From contig JAJEKV010000003.1 of NCBI GenBank assembly GCA_021234155.1, positions 24,524,874-24,588,873 on the forward strand: DNA of 64,000 nt. Reading direction: 5' to 3'. The position numbers were made by a program, and so were the translations under genes. Below the pieces are notes generated by a model. It searched no databases and was not told the origin of the DNA. It saw nothing but the letters and a program-made list of their open reading frames with translations. Source of the stretch: Isoetes taiwanensis. Lineage: Eukaryota; Streptophyta; Lycopodiopsida; Isoetales; Isoetaceae. Positions 20,977 through 33,159 of this stretch are shown one piece after another. Position 1 is the first letter of the stretch. The number at the start of each line of letters is the position of its first letter.

Positions 20977-23184
20977 AACCTAATGCACTACAATAAATAC
21001 AAGATAAAACAGACTTAAATAAGGATGACCAACAAAATCAACGTGATGAGGCACAAACTTGTTCCACCATTTCAAGAGTTACCTATAAAGTCAGCATCAA
21101 CAAAAGGTAAGCACACATTGTAAAATCGAAGTCACATACATGAATCCAAATGTTAACTATCCAGCCATCATAAACAAAGACAAGAAGGTAGGCACAGCTT
21201 ATAAAAATCAATGTCGCATGCATGTATCCATCTGTTCATGCGCAGAAAAGGTCAGTCCACAACACACTACAAACTGCCATGGACTATCAGTTTATGAGCA
21301 TGGTTCTGCAGTGTACAACATCTCTTGCGGTTTACAGAGCTTAGCTCATAGCTCCAACACCACGGTAGAGAAACCAGCATCATACATATCCATCTAGGGC
21401 CATGGTTGTTGAATCACGAGGAGACAATACGAAGGCAGCTATGCAGGAAACACGAAAACAGCTGCACCTCCACTGGCCAAAACGCCTTGCACAACGTCCT
21501 GAAGAACAATACAAGCTGGGATGCAAACAACACAAATGGTAAACGGTCACACAAACTGAAAAGCCTTAGCAAATTTAGACAGATGGAAAAGAGACCATCA
21601 TTAAGCAAGGAATCTACATCAATCAAAAACTCGCAGCAAGTACTATGTATGCAGAAATGAAACTGTCCATAAACTATAACGATAGTGACGAAGTCAAATC
21701 CTGCCAGAAAAGCATTTACTGCACGGTGATGTGAAGCTTGGACTACAGAAATAGATTACCACAAACAGACTGGCACAAACTCAAAGGAAGAGGGACATTG
21801 GAATTGCTGATCAAGCGATACAAATAACCCCTGCAAGAGAGACGAGATCACAGGAACTAACTTTTTGGAAGGGCACAGTGCGCAGAGATGAATGCCTTAG
21901 GCTCAAGAAACACCAATATTAAATGAGGTTAGCCATCTCCTGACACGTCCATAGCCAGCACTATCCATGAGTTTGTAATCTTCCAGGTGAACACATCATC
22001 AGGCACTGCAATAGATTTAGTACGAGCCACCAATTGCAGCACAACATCATACTCCCAGCTCAGAACAAATGCATTCTAGCTCGAAGCTAGCCTCAGTAAA
22101 ATTCTCTACTCTAACTAGCAAACAGAACAGCATGACAAACAAGCCAACAAGATGATGTGCAACGAGAAAAAATACCAAGCGCTTATAATTCTGATATAAC
22201 TTATGTTCTAAAAAAAACGTAGAGAAGGGATCCATATTGCACTCAGCTTGACACAGCATAAATCGAAAGGAGTGCATCAGAAACACGAACTAAACCTGGA
22301 AGCTCAAATGGCTAGACACAGAAGAATAGGAGATGGAGTAATCTAAGGATGCACCAAAGGCCTTTGGACGTCAACAAAAAGGAATTCCATAGTGCAAGGA
22401 AACACAAATTAGACCGTCTAAAATACTCAGCCTGATTCTGAACACAACCAATCAGCTCTTGCATGCCAAAAAATTATAGTGAAAGACTTTACAGAGGATG
22501 TGAAGAAGGTAATCTTCATCTCACAACTACAATACCTCCGCGCAACTGCAATCCTTCTCCGAGCAAAGCTATGGCACTAAGGATGTGACGCTCATGGCCA
22601 CGCCCAGAGACCGACGAACCTGTGCCTGCTAAAGCAACACATGACAGAGAAAGCATCCTTGCCGTTGAAATAAAAACATAAGAAATAACCATAAAATAAC
22701 AACTCATATCTCTATGCCAGCCTGGTCGGTTAGTACTTGATGCCACAAGAATTCCACAGAGAGCTCACACAAAAGAACCATCGTCTCTCCAAAATGCTCT
22801 GCCCAGCCTCAACAATCGGCAGCTCAGCCGCAAACCCTAGCTTGGCAGTCTACATGCAGTAACGCACTCCAAAGGCTAGCCCGAACCACTCTAACACAAG
22901 TGCTCAAGTGCCGATTCCAGCTGCTAGTGAAAAATCGGTGGCCTAACTGTTGATTTAAACCGGAAGAGAATCTCTGGAACCCAACGCTGCTTCCCACAAG
23001 ACTAAACAAACGAAAATCATGGCTCTCATAAACTCCTCGAGATTATCCCTATGCTTTGAGACCAAACGAAGTGTGGCAAACACAAGAAAATCCAATATTC
23101 AACAAAGTAGCGAAGAAGAGACAAGCTATCCAAAGGCAGTTCAGAGGCGGCTCAAGAAGAGTGGGCCTAAAAAATTACAAAGCG
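20977..23184. other. Rest of the internal region of the non-coding unit
   Basis: Non-coding in all frames as far as can be seen. Short frames (for example 21,140-21,397 and 21,406-21,660 on plus) have no domain signal and are not called. Confidence 0.45.
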
Positions 23185-23334
23185 AGGATAGGCGACCACA
23201 AAGGGAGGGGCTCAAAGACGGCTGATGAAAATGAAGGAGATGCGAAAGGCTATAAATACTCAAAGGGAACTCTCTCAACTAGCCTCAAGAAGCGGATTTA
23301 TCTGCTAATCTTGAAACAAAGATAAATCATACTT
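23185..23334 (-). repeat. A1 of the non-coding YR-like unit
   Basis: A 150-bp segment with 4 mismatches and no gap against 18,205-18,354 (offset 4,980). Its hairpin near the outer end keeps a 9-bp stem (GATTTATCT / AGATAAATC). Confidence 0.88.
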
Positions 23335-23389
23335 ATTTTGGTCCAAGTTTTTACATGGAGAGCCTGAGAGTCGTTAGATTTGATCTACA

Positions 23390-23728
23390 GTGGAGAAAAA
23401 CTATGGAAATTCCAGCATGTCCATCGGTGGCGTTGAAATCGGTAGTTATGCCGCCAGTTCCTATGATAAGAATGAGGATTTTTCTTCTTTGCTGATGGGT
23501 GTCACTGTGGTAGCCTACCTATCATTCTATGGCATAATTTCACATTGGTATATGAAAGTCTCTTCTATTGTGGGGTTAGCCTATTTGCCTTACTTATGTT
23601 TCTGGAACAATGCCGCAGTAGAAAAAGTTTCATTTCCAAAATTTGTACTTTGTATTGCATTCAAAAAAATATTCCTTGGTGATGAAGATCCTCAAAGAAG
23701 AAAGTTGCAATCCATTAGCTTAGGATGA
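23390..23728 (+). CDS. Unrecognised small ORF with hydrophobic segments
   Basis: A 112-residue ORF just outside the non-coding YR-like unit. The N-terminus is polar; residues about 33-72 are hydrophobic (GVTVVAYLSFYGII and IVGLAYLPYLCFW) and could form two membrane helices; the C-terminus is basic. No family was recognised and no promoter was identified. It may well be a chance ORF. Confidence 0.2.
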   Translation: MEKNYGNSSMSIGGVEIGSYAASSYDKNEDFSSLLMGVTVVAYLSFYGIISHWYMKVSSIVGLAYLPYLCFWNNAAVEKVSFPKFVLCIAFKKIFLGDEDPQRRKLQSISLG

Positions 23729-24927
23729 AGACCGCAATACTAAGGCTGGGAACTTGTAGCGAAGCTAGCAAGGAACTTGTAGCGAAGCTATGATGCCCAT
23801 TTAATGCTTTATTTGGTCCGAAAAGCTTGTTTCAATTTTTTGGGCATTCTATCGAATGGTTACTTCTTTCTACATATTCAGCAAATCTACAAGTTAAAGG
23901 CAAGTAGCATTTTTATTTTACTTCTTTCAAATCTAAAAGTTAAAGGAAAGTAGCATTCTTATTTTACTTCTACGGTCTCAATAAAGTCCATGTTTTTGTA
24001 CTATTGCTTGTCAATTAGGCTTTGTTGTACAAGTTGGTTTTGTTGTATTGATCCCGCTACCTAATTTTGCGGATGCTTCGAATCTTAAGAATAGTAGACT
24101 TGATGACTATATTTGTTTGGAGTATCTCTTTGTAATCTCATGTTGGTCATACGTCAATTGTCCTTTTACTTGCAGGTGCATACACGGATCCGTGGCGAGG
24201 ACTATGCATTAATAGGTTGGTTCTTGCTATCCTTCATTATTTGAAGTTGCAAAAGATGTGTTTATGAGCTAGAGCTTCTATTCTTCGTATCTAGAAATGG
24301 AGTTGCATCCATGCCGGGAAGCGATCATGTGCAAACAGACAAAATTAGTTATAGTGATGGCCCTTCTATATAGTGATCTGCCAAGTAGAGGTTGTTTTTG
24401 TTTGCTTAGATAGCCTCCGTTAGATTGACAGAATTGTGGATTAATGACAGAATTATAGATCAATTAGCCCTTCGATGTTATTTCCTGGAACACAATGATC
24501 TCAGGATATAATCAACATCGAGAAAGAAATGGAGTTCAAGAAAATGAAATAAGGTAATGTAAAGCAAAACAGAGCTCTTACTGAATCCCTCCTTGTTGGT
24601 AGGCCTCGGCTTTTATAACCATCTTGCGAATGAGTCAGTTTTTTCTCTAAAAACTGAGATGCATATATATCTCTCTTGTTGGGCATTTAGCAAATATTTT
24701 TGTTTCTGGAGCAATGATCAATGCAACGAATACATGTTACTAATAGGGGTAGTGGAATGTGTATGTCCATCTTGTTAAGAATAATTTGCTCAATGATGAC
24801 TATTTTAATTTTAGAATGCCAGGTAATTAAGCATATTGCTTGTCAGGCTACACACGTTGCTGACCTTGATTTTTTAGTTGTAGGCGTATACAACGGTGAA
24901 GTATTGGTGAACACCAAATGCATAAGT
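23729..24927. other. Non-coding, nothing recognised
   Basis: AT-rich. Short words duplicated nearby include 'aacttgtagcgaagcta' (23,752 and 23,773) and 'caaatctac/aaagttaaaggaaagtagcatt' (about 23,880-23,960). No gene was supported. Confidence 0.45.
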
Positions 24928-24942
24928 CTAAGCAAAGCTTTC

Positions 24943-24995
24943 AGGGTCCTCATAGAGGTTGTCTTGCAGGTGATCCCGAACCCAGACCCTAAACA
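24943..24995 (-). repeat. Fragment resembling the LTR end at 57,881
   Basis: Read on the minus strand from 24,995, about 44 of 53 bases match the plus-strand sequence starting at 57,881 (both begin TGTTT.GGGTCTGGGTTCGG). It is probably the edge of a related LTR at the end of the methylase relic. Confidence 0.5.
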
Positions 24996-25004
24996 ATGTT
25001 TCTG

Positions 25005-25630
25005 AACTTGACCTCTGGAATGCTTCCTTATCCTCTGGAATAGTAGCCAGAGCTACTTCTTCCAGCTCTGCAAAAGTGGCCTCATCATCTAAAGAGCTTC
25101 TGAAAGGAGGCTATATCTCTGAAGACGTCATCTTAGCATAATCAGATGAAGATTTGCCCCTAACTCTTGATTCTCGTCTGATAATAGGTAAGGCAACCAA
25201 TCTCATCTTCACAAAGTTCACAGCCTCCTCGTCAATATCCACGGCTACGCAGTTGAGGCCCTTCTTAAGTGCACAAGCAATGGTAGTACCAGAGCCAGAA
25301 AAGGCATCAAGCACCCAATCTCCTGGACGTGAGAACATGTCAAGGAGAAGGTTGATGAGCTTTTGTGGTTTCTGATAGTGATTTACTATCCTGCCTTGTG
25401 CACTTAGGTCTTGCAGTTTCTGTAACACCGCTGGAAACTCTAAGACATTTGAACAATTCTGGCAGGTTGAAGTGCTCCACGGTCCTCTTCCCGTCAAAAC
25501 TCCAATAAGCAACATGGAGATACTCCACCTTGCTGAGCAACCTAGGTCCTCCACCATGATAGTTGATGTTAGTTTTATACCTAGAAAATTCTTGAAGTGC
25601 AGTTAGCAACAAAAGAAAACAAGGAAACAA
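25005..25630 (-). pseudogene. N4/N6-type DNA methylase C-terminal half, frameshifted
   Basis: The frame of 25,111-25,557 contains NHYQKPQKLINLLLDMF, then GDWVLDAFSGSGTT, the FxGxG S-adenosylmethionine motif, then CVAVDIDEEAV. This is the order and spacing of D21-class amino-methyltransferases, which methylate adenine N6 or cytosine N4. The upstream part lies in another frame (25,340-25,630: NYHGGGPRLLSKVEYLHVAYW), so a frameshift lies near 25,390. A TAG ends the second frame at 25,111. The catalytic (D/S)PPY motif, expected further upstream, was not found, so the copy is truncated and dead. Proteins of this class occur in mosses, liverworts and ferns. Whether this was a cellular gene or retroelement cargo is not decided by the sequence. 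Confidence 0.7.
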
Positions 25631-25744
25631 TTTAAAAACTAGAACTAAAGAAATCCTATTCCGGAATAAGAAAAGTAAACAAAAAAGTCAGCACAAAAAC
25701 AAAACAAACGCCAAGTAGAAAAATAAAACAAAGTGAAGGATAAC

Positions 25745-25829
25745 TGTATTCCGAAATAAGACTTATCAGACCAGGTTTTCATATCAATTGTATTCCGAAA
25801 TAAGATTTATCAGACCAGGTTTTCATATC
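25745..25829. repeat. 44-bp tandem duplication
   Basis: Two nearly identical copies of a 44-bp unit starting tgtattccgaaataag (25,745 and 25,789). Confidence 0.85.
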
Positions 25830-25964
25830 CGGCTTGAAAAGGGGATCCAAAGTGGTTTAAATGTGGATTCCACTCAAGCCAGCCTGCACGCTAGAATGAA
25901 ACACAACAAATCGCCAGTGCTTGGCCGTTGTGATTTGCTTGATGCCTTAATAAACGCATTGAAC

Positions 25965-28097
25965 TCTGAAAATTTAAAGGGCTGGTCGTCATAGCGGCTA
26001 TCTTTGAGCTTAAAGCTGGCACAACATGAGACTTACTAGCCTTGTGGATGATCTCAAAGGGAGCAAATTCTTGGAGAAGCAGTACCCAACGGGCAATGCG
26101 AGCCGTGGGCATGGTTTTGTTGATCAGATAAAGCAGAGCTTGATGATTAACAAATTTTTTTTTTTTTTTGAAGAACTGTGTCATCAATATATTAAAAGAA
26201 TGGTAATGTTACAAAGCAAGTGAGGAGGAAGGAGAACTGCCCCAAAGAGACAGCGATACCTCGACACTCCACAACAAACTCACAGAAAAACTGCAACTCT
26301 ACTGCTGTACAAACCGACCATCACCATCTACAACACCCAAGAAGTCCCGCCAAATGGCAAACTTCCGCTCTACTAATCCCGGGAACACCAAAAAGCTTTG
26401 AAATAGCTTGCACCTGAGTCGAGGAATCAGAGAGGCTGCATGCTCTTGAATCCCCTGAAGATCCACAACCGCCGCTTAAATCAGCCACACCAACCAAGCC
26501 ACACACAGATGCAAGGTTTGCCGCCGCAAGAGCCGCCAAGCACCAGGATACACATGAAGCAAAGAAGCTGGCGGCTAGTCAATCTCACCAAACAGAGCCC
26601 CGACCCAATCCTGGGCGGGCCGCAAGTGAGGGCATAAAACTGCATAATGCTCCAACCGCCTCACGATGAAGGCCACAACAAGGGCGTAGAGGGCTCACAC
26701 CGCCCTAAACCGACTCACAAGAACATTCACCCCGATACGGTGCACCACCCGCCACGTAAGCACCCTAACCTTCGGTGGGGAAGTGAGCTCCATGTCCACG
26801 TCCACACCGAGCGCCATCGAGAACCTGGAAGCTGCAGAGACCACTTGCCTGAAGGGGGCAGAGTGTCATGAATAGCCAGCACCCGGTAGCAAGACCGCAC
26901 AAAACAAGAAGACACCACATCCGGATGAACCTTCCAAACCTGCACCACCACATCATCCTGAGGGACTATAGGTATGTGTAGCGGAATACTCCCCGCCACT
27001 TGTTCCTAGATAGCCCGGTCACTGCCCCTCAGGCGAAAGCGAGCTCATGATTAACAAAAAATTTGATTTGGCTACCTAACAGATAATGACGGAAGCGTTG
27101 GACACAGAAGATGAGACCAAGTCCTCTCACTCCGTGGCAGAATAATTGCGCTCCACAGGGTTTAGCTTTCTGCTGGCATAGCAGATGGGCTTATCTATAT
27201 GAAAATCACAACACCAATAGCAAATGTTGAGACATCAACATTATATGAAAATCATATTCTTGCGAGAGAACAACACCAATAGCAAATGCTGAGACATCAA
27301 CATGGACATGGAAAGGAGGTGGAACAAGGACAGGAGCTTGAGTGAGCAAGACCTCAGTTTCTGAAATGCTGCATCCACCTGACGATTCCAAGCCCAAGAG
27401 GATTAATCACCCGTGAGTTTATGAATGGGATCTGCTATGGCAGCAAGTCCTGAAATGAAGGTTGCATAATAATTAACCTTGCGCAAAAATGAGCGTGTCT
27501 CCGTGATGTTAGAAGGTGCATGAGCCTTGAGCGCACAACTAATCTTGGCAGGGTCTGTGGTGATGCCTTCTTTACTGACAACATGGTCAAGAAGAATGCT
27601 AGAAGTGACACAGAATGTGCACTTTTTTGGGTTTAAACCGATGCCGCATTCATCACATTTTTGGAAAACAAGTTCCAATAGATGTTCGTTCATGGAGCTA
27701 TATGCAGAAAAATCATCCTGAAAAAATTGTAGAAAGGCATTATCTTTCATGTAATCTTGAAAAACAGACAGCATGATGCGTTGAAAAGTGGATGGAGAAT
27801 TGGATAAGCCGAAAGGTACCACTTTATAGACAAAAGTGCCCCATGGCATGGTGAAAGTGGTTTTCAATTGATCCTCTTCTTTGATAGAGATTTGATTGTA
27901 CCCCAAAAAGCCATCTATAAAGGAGTATGGCCTGCTACCTCTTCAAGAACTTGGTCTGTGAAGGGTAGTGGGAAATGATCTCCTTTCGTGGCCTGATTTA
28001 ATTTTATGTAGTCCACGCAAACTCTGATCTTGCCATTGTGCTTGAGAGCAATGACAATTGGGCTCATCTGATGTATTTCGTCTAATATGAAATACAA
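25965..28097 (-). pseudogene. Ty3/gypsy pol relic (RT-RNase H)
   Basis: Read on the minus strand from 28,097: the RT block VCVDYIKLNQATKGDHFPLP, then MGYNQISI, VVPFGLSNSPSTFQRIM, and an active-site variant FFQDDFSAYS where YLDD is usual. The thumb follows, then RNase H starts near 27,350 (HVHVDVSAFAIGVVLSQEYD). The RNase H sequence continues with YSATE-like residues near 27,150 and is interrupted by a LINE (26,155-27,046). It resumes at 26,150 with HQALLYLINKTMPTARIARW and IIHKASKSHVV. Several frameshifts and stops separate the blocks. No integrase or LTR was seen, and the 5' side ends at a GA microsatellite. Confidence 0.85.
26155..27046 (-). mobile_element. 5'-truncated LINE (or LINE-mobilised) insertion with poly(A) and TSD
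   Basis: An 892-bp insertion that interrupts gypsy RNase H. On the plus strand it starts with a T-run (26,155-26,169), i.e. a minus-strand 3' poly(A). The preceding minus-strand end, with an AATATATTGATGACACAG word, resembles plant L1 3' ends. It is flanked by a 12-bp duplication, ATGATTAACAAA (26,143-26,154 and 27,047-27,058). No RT motif remains, so it is strongly 5'-truncated or a LINE-mobilised non-coding copy. Confidence 0.75.
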
Positions 28098-28125
28098 AAA
28101 AAAACCTTGCCCTCAAAAAAAAAGG

Positions 28126-29487
<1,362 letters not shown>

Positions 29488-29583
29488 ATTTAGGCATACT
29501 TGCTACCAATTGGGTGGGATTAGCATGTGAGGGATTTGTGCACAACTACAAAGTATAATCCTAGGGAATGCTACATCTTTTAT
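29488..29583 (+). repeat. 96-bp dispersed repeat, copy 2
   Basis: One mismatch to 12,574-12,669. The flanks are unrelated, so the 96 bp is a discrete block. Confidence 0.85.
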
Positions 29584-30586
29584 CTCTAGATATGTAATTC
29601 AGTTTGCAATTTTTCATTTTTGTTTTTGTTCCTTCCTAATTTTTCCGCGCCGCAATCTTTTTTTCTTTTAACACGCCACGAGTCCTGAAGATCATCTACT
29701 CCGTTAGAAATGCAAGCAAAGCTCCGGCTTCTGCGATACCCTAGCACAAAAAGCTCCGGCTTCTGTGGCTACCCTAGTAGCACTTTGTGTCGAGGGTCTC
29801 TATTTATATCGCGCTGGTTTTTGCTTAGAAATTTCTCACTGAAATTTCTGTCTATGTATTTGATGTAAGGCCAAAGTGATCTAGATTCTTGCTGGGCAGA
29901 TTGCTAAAAGCGCGCATGCAAAGGGGCATCTAAAGTTTTTAGCTGTTTTAAGTTTATCTAGAGAATTAGTATTATCTGGCAATAGAATGCGATGCGGACA
30001 TGGATCTTGCTGCTTTTGGATTTTCTTCTGTGATGTGTATTCTTTAGGTTGGAAGCCGCCTTGGCTTAAACAGAGGATTTCTGTTATGCCAAATAGCGAT
30101 GCTAGGATCTTCAATGCGAGAAGAAATATTGGTTTATGATGATTTTGAAAAAGCAAAGGGATGCTCAGGCAATAAGTTAAATCTAGAGTTCAATGTGGAG
30201 CGACAATAAGTTAAATCTAAGAGTTGGAGCCAGAGTGCAGAGGAAAGAAAAAAGAAGGCGACCCTCCAGCAAGGCGACCCATCCTGGCGTTGGAGGTAAG
30301 TGTCATCTTTTCTTTAAGGCTTCTGTTAATTGCTTGAATCCAAAATTTTTCTTACAGGACCTAAGACCAGGCGATGCGAGTTCGATTTTGTTTCTTCAAA
30401 AGCCCTTCAATCTGTTAGTTTGCTTCCAACTATAGCAGAGCAGGGGTGCAAAAGTAAAGATGAAAAGTAAAGGAGAAATCCGCGTTCCTTTGTAGCCTCA
30501 CCCGACAGACTCTGCTTCGTGGCCCTGCTTCGAGACCCTGCTTCAGACGAGTCTACTTTGCAGATATATATAAATCAGCCCTATAT
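29584..30586. other. Non-coding, nothing recognised
   Basis: No gene was supported. A 15-bp word 'aagctccggcttctg' occurs twice at about 29,718 and 29,749. Confidence 0.4.
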
Positions 30587-30769
30587 ATTTCTAAAGGCGA
30601 TGTTCTGCAGTCTGATGTCTGCAAGTCAGTACAAAACCCATCTCCAAATATCTCTAAATTGTTGGCTTGGGGTTCCATTCCTTGTTCTAAGTAAGAGTAA
30701 ATATGCTTCGAATAATTAGAGCATGACGAGAGCATGACGAATGCGTCTGGAAAGGCAAATTCCACCAGT
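30587..30769 (+). repeat. Direct repeat of about 175 bp, copy 1
   Basis: It matches 31,493-31,664 with few changes. This copy has an additional 11-bp duplication (agcatgacgag) near its end. Confidence 0.88.
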
Positions 30770-31492
30770 CCATTATGCATGCAACTTTTTTGCATCTTCT
30801 TTTCAAATATTAATATTGCGTTACAATATTGTTGTTTTCTTCCACCTCCATTGTGTGCTCGCGACAAAGGCGTCCATCCTCGAGAAGACATTGTGAGGTG
30901 TATTTTTGCATTATGAAGGCTTCCAAAGGTGAGCACATATTCTTTGTTTGTTTGTGTTTGTGTTTGAGAAAAATAAAACAAAATGATAAGAGAAATTTGT
31001 GTGGGCAACATTCCTTTTTAGCATTTACTTTGATATATCTTGTAGATATTGTAACTCAAATAAACCTTTTACTTTTCAGTAGCTTTACTTTTGCTTTCTA
31101 CATGCTGTAACTCAAATAGGCCCTAACTTTTTATACTAGACTAGAGTTCACAAGGAAAACCTTTATTTTTCTAACATATTCTAGAACTCAAATCAGGCGA
31201 TCGTCATTTCAAGGCCTTTAAGCCATCCGATACCCTGTAATTATACACATGCTGAAACTCAAATCGGGCGTTTAAGCTAGCTTGATATCCCGAAACTCCA
31301 GATTCGAAGGCCTAATTTTGCGTGGATTCTCTGGATCTTTACTTAGAGTCTTGATTGCAGTACCCTTTGGATGATTCAAGCTACTGTTCGACCTATTAGG
31401 GTCCCATGTGCATACTTACGAGAACTCAATTCTAAAAGTCCAGACCTGCAGGATAGAACCTTAAGGATTTGTGCCATTTCTGCATTTTTGGC

Positions 31493-31664
31493 ATTTCTAA
31501 AGGCGATGTTCTGCAGTCTGATGTCTGCAAGTCAGTACAAAACCCATATCCAAATATCTCTAAATTGTTGGCTTGGGGTTCCGTTCCTTGTTCTAACTAA
31601 CAGTAAATATGCTTCGAATAATTCGAGCATGACGAATGCGTCTGGAAAGGCAGATTCCACCAGT
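31493..31664 (+). repeat. Direct repeat of about 175 bp, copy 2
   Basis: The second copy, about 0.9 kb from the first in the same orientation. No TG/CA ends or coding sequence suggest an LTR. It could be a local duplication. Confidence 0.88.
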
Positions 31665-32080
31665 AATTAGACCTTTCTTTCCTAAATTTAAAACCCTCTA
31701 CAGACTTCGTTCTCAGGTTACAGCCTCCTGCATGTGGTTTAGTGGAAAACCGCCTAGCCCATTAAAGGTCCCCTTGCACTAAAACGCTTGACTCAAATGC
31801 ACTAAGTTCGTGAGATCTCAATAAAAACCACTGCTCGCTGCAAAAACCATGCAATACATTTCTGTATGATTTGCAGTATGGCTTGCAATTAGTAAAAGAA
31901 GTAATGCAGTGGAAGTAATCCAGTGCAATTAGTAAAAGAAGTAATCCAGCCTATTACGAGAACTGTTATAAATTACTAAATTACAAAATTGCTAAATTTA
32001 ACGATGCATAAAATCGCTAAATTTAACCGTCCCTTTTAAAAGCAAAGATTCTTTTCCTTTTTTCCGATCACACCAAGAGT
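31665..32080. other. Possible upstream region of the ORF at 32,081
   Basis: Non-coding. The words 'gcaattagtaaaagaagtaat' (about 31,887 and 31,926) and 'aaattgctaaattta' (around 31,990) recur. No promoter element was chosen. Confidence 0.4.
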
Positions 32081-32794
32081 GTGTGGCCTTTACAAAAAGC
32101 GTTAAGAAGGAGGAGATTTGAAAGTGGGATAAAAGAAATTATGAGCAGCGGCGGCGAGGCAAGCAGGCAACAGCAGCATGAGGTAAGTAGGCAAGAGCAG
32201 CATGAGGCGGAGGTGGAGGCACTAGGGGCATGTGCAGCGCAGCTGCTGGAGGCGATAGATCATACGCTAGAGGCAATCGAGATGAGAAAGGGGGTGGAGA
32301 AGTCGGTCGATCTGAAAAAAAGCGTAGAGAAGCCCATCAATCGGAATCAGAAAAAGAGTGCAGAGGAGGAAGCCGTGGATGTGGAAGAAAGTGTAAAGAA
32401 TGCCATCGAGCGGGTAGATGATGCCATCGTGATGCTGGTGTATTGGTTGTACCGCTACTTTGATGCTGCATCCGGCCTGCCCAATCCGAGGTGGCAGCGA
32501 GAGCGGCCTCAAGCAGTGGAGGCCGTTTCGAATATTCGAAGATCGCTTGCGCTGGCGCCCGATAACGGAAGCATCTCCATCTCTGCCTTTGATCAGCTGG
32601 ACAGGGGCTGCAGCATGCGCGGCCGCCACCACCCCAACGTCTTCCACGTCAGATATAACGGCCCTGCCGGCCGCGTCGCTATCGCCATTCATTCCCTTGC
32701 GAACAACAACAACAACAACAACAAGGCCTCTATCATTTCCGACCAACTCCAGCTCATCCGTCGCAACCTCCTAATTATTGCCTCCTCCACTTAA
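32081..32794 (+). CDS. Intact ORF of unknown family, charged and coiled-coil-like
   Basis: A 237-residue uninterrupted ORF that is clearly more GC-rich than its surroundings. An ATG at 32,141 (MSSGGEASRQQQHE) is an attractive alternative start because composition changes there. Residues about 40-110 are rich in Glu, Lys and Ala with heptad-like spacing (QLLEAIDHTLEAIEMRKG; VEESVKNAIERVDDAIVML), suggesting a long helix or coiled coil. The C-terminal half contains a run of seven Asn encoded by (AAC)n, then an amphipathic tail. No family was recognised. Length, codon regularity and composition favour a real gene over chance, but there is no homology support and no neighbour that hints at function. 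Confidence 0.5.
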   Translation: MWPLQKALRRRRFESGIKEIMSSGGEASRQQQHEVSRQEQHEAEVEALGACAAQLLEAIDHTLEAIEMRKGVEKSVDLKKSVEKPINRNQKKSAEEEAVDVEESVKNAIERVDDAIVMLVYWLYRYFDAASGLPNPRWQRERPQAVEAVSNIRRSLALAPDNGSISISAFDQLDRGCSMRGRHHPNVFHVRYNGPAGRVAIAIHSLANNNNNNNKASIISDQLQLIRRNLLIIASST

Positions 32795-33139
32795 TTTCAG
32801 AGTGCTTGGTGATTGCTTTTGATTCAAAGAAAATACCTGAGTCTTTGAAGTTGAGGCGCCCACCGGAACCTCCATGCCTTGATCACGGGAACCTCCATGC
32901 ATTGATCTCGACCTCAAGAAAACCTTGAGGTCGGAGGCCCATGGGAAAGCATTCTTATTCTTATTTTATTTTGTTTTTTTCTTTCTTTATTTACACTATC
33001 ATTTGAGTTTATCTATTCTTATTCTTTGAAACTTGTTCGTCAAATTCTCTGACTTATCCTCTAGTTGTGTCCATGAATCAAATTTTAAAGTGTTAGGCCC
33101 TAGTAATATCATTAAGCTTGTGTAATTGAACACATGTCA
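32795..33139. other. 3' flank of the unknown ORF
   Basis: T-rich, with a short duplicated word (gggaacctccatgc) near 32,860-32,900. AATAAA-like words were not clear enough to call a poly(A) site. Confidence 0.4.
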
Positions 33140-33159
33140 ATTTGTTGTCGTAAGTAGAT

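Larger units (their letters stand above)
17544..23334 (-). mobile_element. Non-coding unit with YR-type split direct repeats (candidate non-autonomous element)
   Basis: A 5.8-kb unit bounded by split direct repeats arranged exactly as in the coding YR element: A1 (23,185-23,334), B1 (18,359-18,390), A2 (18,205-18,354), a 0.6-kb spacer and B2 (17,550-17,581). The tetranucleotide ACTT lies at the outer A1 end, at the A2/B1 junction and just outside B2. The A repeat shares its plan with the coding element: AGGCGACC near the inner edge, CTATAAA in the middle, then a hairpin 6 bp from the outer end. No gag knuckle, RT or recombinase motif was found in any frame, so it is read as a non-autonomous partner, or as a copy whose coding sequence decayed or was replaced. 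The element call is inference from the repeat architecture. Confidence 0.72.
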
